Of a DNA stretch of 64,000 nt, positions 62,752 through 64,000 are shown piece by piece (position 1 is the first letter of the stretch; the number at the start of each line of letters is the position of its first letter). The position numbers were made by a program, and so were the translations under genes. The notes under the pieces were generated by a model. The model saw nothing but the letters and a program-made list of their open reading frames with translations, searched no databases and had not been told where the DNA came from. The DNA is from Nonomuraea candida (GTDB taxonomy: Bacteria > Actinomycetota > Actinomycetes > Streptosporangiales > Streptosporangiaceae): assembly GCF_000725485.1 (NCBI RefSeq), contig NZ_JOAG01000052.1:1-64000 (forward strand), written 5' to 3'.

Positions 62752-63522
62752 ATGACCACTCTGACCCTGCACGACGTGCACATCACCCTCGCCGGCACCC
62801 CGATCGTCACCGGCGTGGACCTCACCGCGGCCTCCGGCCGCATCGTGGGGATCATCGGCCCGAACGGCAGCGGCAAGAGCACCCTGCTACGAGCCGTCTA
62901 CCGCCACCTCCCCCTCACCCGGGGCGCCATCACCGTGGACGGCGAGGACCTGTGGCGGCTCACCCCCCGCCGCGCCGCCCAGCTCGTCGCCGCGCTACCC
63001 CAGGAGACCCGCTCCGACTTCGACGTCACGGCCTGGGAGATGGCCGCCATGGGCCGCACCCCGCACAAACGCCCCTTCGCCCCCGACACCGCCGAGGACA
63101 GCAAGATCGTCTCGGACGCCCTCGCCCACGCCGGCGTCACCCACCTCGCCCGCCGCCGCTACACCACCCTGTCCGGCGGCGAGAAGCAGCGCGTGCTGCT
63201 CGCCCGCGCCCTCGCCCAGCGGGCACCCGTCCTGGTGCTCGACGAGCCGACCAACCACCTCGACGTCCGCCACCAGTTCGAGCTGCTCGACCTGGTCACC
63301 TCGTCCGGGACCACCGTCGTCGCCGCCCTGCACGATCTCAATCTGGCCGCCGCCTACTGCGACCATCTCTACGTCCTGGCCGAGGGGCGCGTCGTCACGG
63401 ACGGGCCCCCGCATGACGTCCTCACTCCGCGACTGGTCAGGGACGTGTTCGGCGTCGACGCGCACGTCATCTCCGTCCCGGGCACCGGCACCCCGCACCT
63501 CATCTTCCGTTCCGGCCGGTGA
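62752..63522 (+). CDS. Siderophore-type ABC ATPase (FecE/FepC-like)
   Basis: 256 residues from ATG 62752 (GTG 62743, overlapping the permease stop, is an alternative). Walker A is GPNGSGKSTLL, the signature LSGGEKQR, Walker B VLVLDEPTNHLD, and the switch His in ALHDLNLAAAYCDH. FDVTAWEMAAMGRTPHKRPF is the typical FepC region. It is the last gene of the operon; no clear terminator was found downstream. Confidence 0.95.
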   Translation: MTTLTLHDVHITLAGTPIVTGVDLTAASGRIVGIIGPNGSGKSTLLRAVYRHLPLTRGAITVDGEDLWRLTPRRAAQLVAALPQETRSDFDVTAWEMAAMGRTPHKRPFAPDTAEDSKIVSDALAHAGVTHLARRRYTTLSGGEKQRVLLARALAQRAPVLVLDEPTNHLDVRHQFELLDLVTSSGTTVVAALHDLNLAAAYCDHLYVLAEGRVVTDGPPHDVLTPRLVRDVFGVDAHVISVPGTGTPHLIFRSGR

Positions 63523-63760
63523 TCGAGAGCCCGGGGACCGCTTGGGAATGGCCGCATATGAGACGTCGCGGGACGAAGGCGACGGCAGAACGAGGAAGCC
63601 GGCCCGCGGTTTCCTGCCGCCGTCGCCGGACCGTCACGGCCAGTGGGGAGTCGGAAAATCTTGAAAAATCTTCTGGGGCCGTGTCGAAACCGGGTCTCTC
63701 CGTTCGCAGCGTACGCAGAGAGCCGGACGAGCCGGCTCCGGTAGCCGCGAGGTGATCACC

Positions 63761-64000
63761 ATGGCCCAGGCCCGCCAGTTGACCCACACCCCCGTCCACT
63801 CGGCCTCCGCGCAGCGACTGCTGCTCGGATGCGGCCTCCTCGCCGGGCCGGTGTACGTGACCGTCGCGCTGGCGCAGGCGTTCACCCGCGCGGGATTCGA
63901 CCTGGCCCGGCACCCCTGGAGCTTCCTGGCCCTCGGCGAGCTGGGCTGGATCCAGACCGCCAACTTCCTGCTCACCGCGCTGGCGACCATCGCCTTCTCC
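63761..64000 (+). CDS. DUF998-like membrane protein, 5' part
   Basis: 80 codons from ATG 63761 (GAGG upstream) run off the window. RLLLGCGLLAGPVYVTVALA, then RAGFDLARHPWSFLALGELG and WIQTANFLLTALATIAFS match the start of DUF998 proteins, multi-pass membrane proteins of unknown role common in actinomycetes. The 238-bp gap before it contains AT-rich direct repeats (AAAATCTTG and AAAAATCTTC near 63655-63672). Confidence 0.75.
   Translation, partial: MAQARQLTHTPVHSASAQRLLLGCGLLAGPVYVTVALAQAFTRAGFDLARHPWSFLALGELGWIQTANFLLTALATIAFS

Overview
The window is high-GC actinomycete DNA, with strong third-position GC, GTG and TTG starts, and many ATGA or GTGA overlaps. The mix of ECF41 sigma, SUKH-4, NACHT, MerR and TetR genes and a large NRPS-PKS locus suggests a Streptosporangiaceae-like (Nonomuraea-like) soil actinomycete. 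The family assignment is inference. No rRNA, tRNA or CRISPR array was seen.

Layout. 1-7 kb is a decayed accessory zone: the tail of a MerR regulator, an orphan SUKH-4 immunity gene, a frameshifted NACHT pseudogene, a secreted serine hydrolase, an MFS fragment behind a MerR-type promoter, a broken IS5-like transposase and other broken reading frames. 7-10.6 kb holds a TetR-controlled ABC exporter with twin palindromic operators. 10.8-16 kb has an intact NACHT NTPase, a secreted protein and a tyrosine phosphatase. 17-30 kb contains regulatory and redox modules: an FAD oxidoreductase with an ECF41 sigma factor and a matching promoter, TetR/SnoaL-like, TetR/FMN reductase/DHA2 exporter, MBL hydrolase/MerR, an AlkZ-like protein, a beta-lactamase-fold hydrolase and an HTH/MarR-like regulator.

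30.3-54.4 kb is the main biosynthetic locus. It is a yersiniabactin/coelibactin-type thiazoline metallophore pathway whose assembly line is split into unusual pieces: ArCP-Cy-A(Cys)-PCP, KS-AT-KR-ACP-Cy-TE (no PCP before the TE), a stand-alone PCP-Cy*-PCP with altered Cy catalytic residues, and three methyltransferase domains as separate proteins. A peptide/nickel-type ABC importer is embedded in the same operon. Three 15-bp Zur-like boxes (two in the divergent promoter at 34.54-34.60 kb, one at 53.53 kb) suggest zinc control and hence a zincophore. No starter-unit (salicylate) synthase or ligase is in the window.

58.0-63.5 kb is a second, compact metallophore-like operon: a 23-residue basic peptide with a strong RBS, a perfect 12-bp hairpin, a SagB-type flavin dehydrogenase with an N-terminal PqqD/RRE-like region, an MFS exporter, and a complete siderophore-type (FecBCD-like) ABC importer. 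It has the parts expected of a ribosomally made metallophore that is modified, exported and recaptured. I regard it as the best candidate for an undescribed system here. An ECF sigma gene lies directly upstream. The window ends inside a DUF998-like membrane protein gene.
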